64,000 bases of DNA from Paenibacillus eucommiae (lineage in GTDB: Bacteria > Bacillota > Bacilli > Paenibacillales > NBRC-103111), in contig NZ_JAGGLB010000029.1 of the NCBI RefSeq assembly GCF_017874215.1, positions 62,001 to 126,000 of the forward strand, read 5' to 3'. The notes beneath the pieces are model-generated. The model saw only the letters and a program-made list of their open reading frames with translations, was not told the origin of the DNA and made no database searches. The position numbers and the translations under genes are program-made. Shown piece by piece: positions 62,351 to 64,000 of the stretch; position 1 is the first letter of the stretch; every line of letters starts with the position of its first letter.

Positions 62351-62388
62351 GCCGTTGTCGCTTGGAATGAAGCGGGGGCGGCTTTTTT
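62351..62388 (+). terminator. Terminator after speE
   Basis: GCCGTTGTCGCTT pairs with AAGCGGGGGCGGC (with mismatches in the middle), followed by TTTTTT. Confidence 0.75.
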
Positions 62389-63039
62389 CTGAATTCACTG
62401 GAAAGTATAACCTCTAAGGACTCAGCAAGGCGTTTTTCTTGAGATATAAGAAATTTTAAGTACTTTACAGTGCATAAAAGAGGGGATCCCCTTTCTACTG
62501 AACTAACTGAACTAAAGATTAAGTTTTAAGGGATGAGCATACCCCGAAGCAGCCCATCCTCCGCTGAAATGGGCGTGTACTCCAATATGCTCCACTTAAC
62601 GATGTTTTTCATCGTTAAAGTAAGGATGTGGAGCGGACCTTATGCTTTTAACGATGAAAATCATCGTTAAAGTAGCAGCTCCTCTCGGTTGTGCGCGCTG
62701 GCGCGCCGTTTTTCAATCCCAGCGCCTCAGCCCGCTATGAAATTTCCTCTAATCAAGAGAAAAACCCTTGCTGACTGTCCGTTTGAGCTTGGTGTTTGTG
62801 CGATTGTAGCTAGAGAGAGGGAAGGGGGGTGGGTGGAAGAGCGGAAGCGTCTGCCTTTAAAGATTTGTTTCTACCTCCTCATCTATACCATTCAAAGGAA
62901 CAAATCTTTAACAGCGGCTGGAGCCCATAGCCATTCCCTCCGTAACGCACCAACGCCATGAACACGCTCATCAAAGGACGCCAGAAGGCGTTTTTCTTGT
63001 GGCAATTAATGGCGGATATTGGTGAAAAAAGCGGAAAGC
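62389..63039. other. Intergenic stretch with palindromic repeats, no clear gene
   Basis: It contains two AACGATG palindromes (62590-62682) and an inverted repeat TTAAAGATTTGTT (62857-62869) / AACAAATCTTTAA (62899-62911). A 90-codon frame at 62689 has no ribosome site and an unusual composition, so I do not call it a gene. No T-box leader for argS was seen. Confidence 0.6.
62590..62682. repeat. Dispersed AACGATG palindrome, two copies
   Basis: CTTAACGATG/CATCGTTAAAG hairpins lie at 62590-62620 and 62643-62682. The second has the same right flank (TAGCAGCTC) as the copy at 38535-38574. Confidence 0.75.
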
Positions 63040-63068
63040 TTGGATTGAATTCGGAGACTGTATATTAT
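63040..63068 (+). promoter_or_regulatory. Likely promoter of ywiB-argS
   Basis: TTGGAT (63040-63045) and TATTAT (63063-63068) are 17 bases apart, 20 bases before the ywiB start. Confidence 0.55.
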
Positions 63069-63087
63069 ACACTAGGGGACATGAATC

Positions 63088-63504
63088 ATGGTAATGACAC
63101 CGAAGCAGAGAGTGCACATCCGGATTGAGAGCCAACAGGCGGAAGAGCAGACGGTACAGCTTGCCGAGGGTGAGCTTTATCCGAAGGGGGATCATGCATA
63201 TATCCGCTATGAAGAAGCTGATTCCGGGCTTGGCCAAACCTTTACGATACTGAAGCTGGAGCCGGATCAAATTCGCATTATCCGTCAAGGGAATGTGAAA
63301 TCGGAGCAAACGTTTGTCCGTGGTGAGAAGCGGATAGGCTTCTATGAGACGGTTCAAGGGAAGCTGGAGCTTGAAATGCATACACGGGACTTAACCGCTG
63401 AGCTTATACAGGGGATCGGATGGGCGGCATGGAGCTATGACTTATATGTACAAGGTGAGCACGCAGGATTGTATACAATAAAACTTTGGATTCGGGAGGA
63501 GTGA
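63088..63504 (+). CDS. ywiB: DUF1934 protein (YwiB)
   Basis: The 138-residue protein is a small beta-barrel of the DUF1934 family: HIRIESQQAEEQTVQLAEGE, AYIRYEEADSGLGQTFTILK, IRIIRQGNVKSEQTFVRGEK, and LTAELIQGIGWAAWSYDLYV. As in Bacillus it lies directly in front of argS, four bases apart. Function unknown. The ATG at 63088 has only a weak ribosome site, so a start a few codons away is possible. Confidence 0.88.
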   Translation: MVMTPKQRVHIRIESQQAEEQTVQLAEGELYPKGDHAYIRYEEADSGLGQTFTILKLEPDQIRIIRQGNVKSEQTFVRGEKRIGFYETVQGKLELEMHTRDLTAELIQGIGWAAWSYDLYVQGEHAGLYTIKLWIREE

Positions 63505-63508
63505 GCAA

Positions 63509-64000
63509 ATGGATGTTTTGAATCAAGTTAAGGCTGGTCTTAAAGAAGCGATTCAAGAAGCTGTAGTTGCAGCCGGCATTGTGGAAGCATCACAGCTTCC
63601 TGAAATTGTGATTGAAGTGCCTAAGGAAAAGACACACGGAGATTTCGCCAGCAACATCGCTATGCAGTTGACACGGATTGCCAAGCAAAATCCAAGACTG
63701 ATTGCCGAACAAGTAATCGCCCACCTGCAGAAGGAGAAAGCTTACATAGCGGAAGCAGAAATTGCCGGTCCAGGCTTTATCAATTTCAAAATGAATCGGA
63801 GCTATCTCTATGACATCATTGCGGAAGTAATGAGCAAGGGAGATCGATATGGCGAAGTTAATGTGGGACAAGGAAAAAGGGTTCAAGTGGAATTCGTAAG
63901 CGCGAATCCGACGGGATCCCTGCATTTGGGACATGCCCGTGGAGCTGCTGTGGGAGATGTGCTCTGCAACGTGCTTGACCTGGCCGGTTATGAGGTGACT
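63509..64000 (+). CDS. argS: Arginyl-tRNA synthetase (3' end outside window)
   Basis: The visible 164 residues contain the N-terminal Add-1 domain (EVPKEKTHGDFASNIAMQLT) and the start of the class I catalytic domain with VEFVSANPTGSLHLGHARGA, where HLGH is the HIGH signature. It charges tRNA-Arg. GGAGGAG precedes the ATG at 63509, four bases after the ywiB stop. The frame is open to the window end. Confidence 0.95.
   Translation, partial: MDVLNQVKAGLKEAIQEAVVAAGIVEASQLPEIVIEVPKEKTHGDFASNIAMQLTRIAKQNPRLIAEQVIAHLQKEKAYIAEAEIAGPGFINFKMNRSYLYDIIAEVMSKGDRYGEVNVGQGKRVQVEFVSANPTGSLHLGHARGAAVGDVLCNVLDLAGYEVT

Noticed and set aside
62689..62961. 90-codon plus-strand frame
   Set aside because: No ribosome site, odd composition and an inverted repeat inside it; no family recognised.
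62315..63087. Search for a T-box leader before argS
   Set aside because: None of the T-box conserved blocks was seen; ywiB precedes argS with a plain promoter.

Overview
The window looks like a chromosomal segment of a Paenibacillus-like Firmicute. Supporting evidence: strong AGGAGG-type ribosome sites, frequent TTG and GTG starts, LytS/YesN-type two-component systems, Big_2 and CBM surface proteins, a YtrA-type GntR/ABC operon, a c-di-AMP riboswitch ahead of an NlpC/P60 hydrolase, and Bacillales gene order at the right end (ywhD, pbpG, speE, ywiB, argS). No rRNA, tRNA or CRISPR array was seen.

Layout. 1-5.8 kb: a hybrid sensor kinase cut by the left edge, a SARP-type response regulator, an atypical lone receiver, a TetR/membrane-protein divergent pair and a VLRF1-type release-factor-like gene. 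5.8-8.2 kb: a terminator followed by a group II intron 5' fragment, which is cut by an IS element with 25-bp inverted ends and a broken transposase. 8.2-22.5 kb: carbohydrate genes on the minus strand (AraC regulator, five Gfo/Idh-type oxidoreductases, a sugar-phosphate isomerase-like protein, a 1300-residue secreted multi-CBM protein) mixed with decayed copies. 22.6-36.9 kb: a visibly G+C-richer plus-strand block holding a YesN/double-sensor kinase pair, a sugar ABC importer without its own ATPase, a split LamG/propeller protein, a polysaccharide-deacetylase-like protein, an isochorismatase-fold protein and a DegT/DnrJ aminotransferase, again with gene remnants between them. 36.9-38.6 kb: gene wreckage and three families of dispersed palindromic repeats.

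From 38.6 kb the window becomes housekeeping-like: the YtrA-type ABC operon behind a perfect 48-bp palindrome, hflK-hflC, uppP, a ten-repeat Big_2 surface protein, a compact six-gene operon joining two ABC ATPases, an M1-peptidase-like permease and an ECF sigma factor, a convergent photolyase, an NlpC/P60 hydrolase under a c-di-AMP riboswitch, an M1 metallopeptidase, ywhD, pbpG, speE, ywiB and argS (cut by the right edge).

How the genes fit together. The 8-37 kb region reads as a glycan sensing, uptake and degradation locus that has been assembled, duplicated and partly lost. A 121-bp sequence lies in inverted orientation upstream of both the importer operon and the oxidoreductase operon, so the two may share control by the YesN-type regulator between them. 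At least ten gene remnants (PhyH-like, isomerase, several Gfo/Idh pieces, GH-like, CBM, SGNH, MATE-like, DUF2716) show active decay. The most unusual items are this shared inverted regulatory repeat, the 932-residue kinase with two sensor modules, the two proteins whose domains appear split by inserted domains, the ECF-sigma/ABC/peptidase-like operon, and the decayed tandem copy of the isomerase-oxidoreductase cluster.
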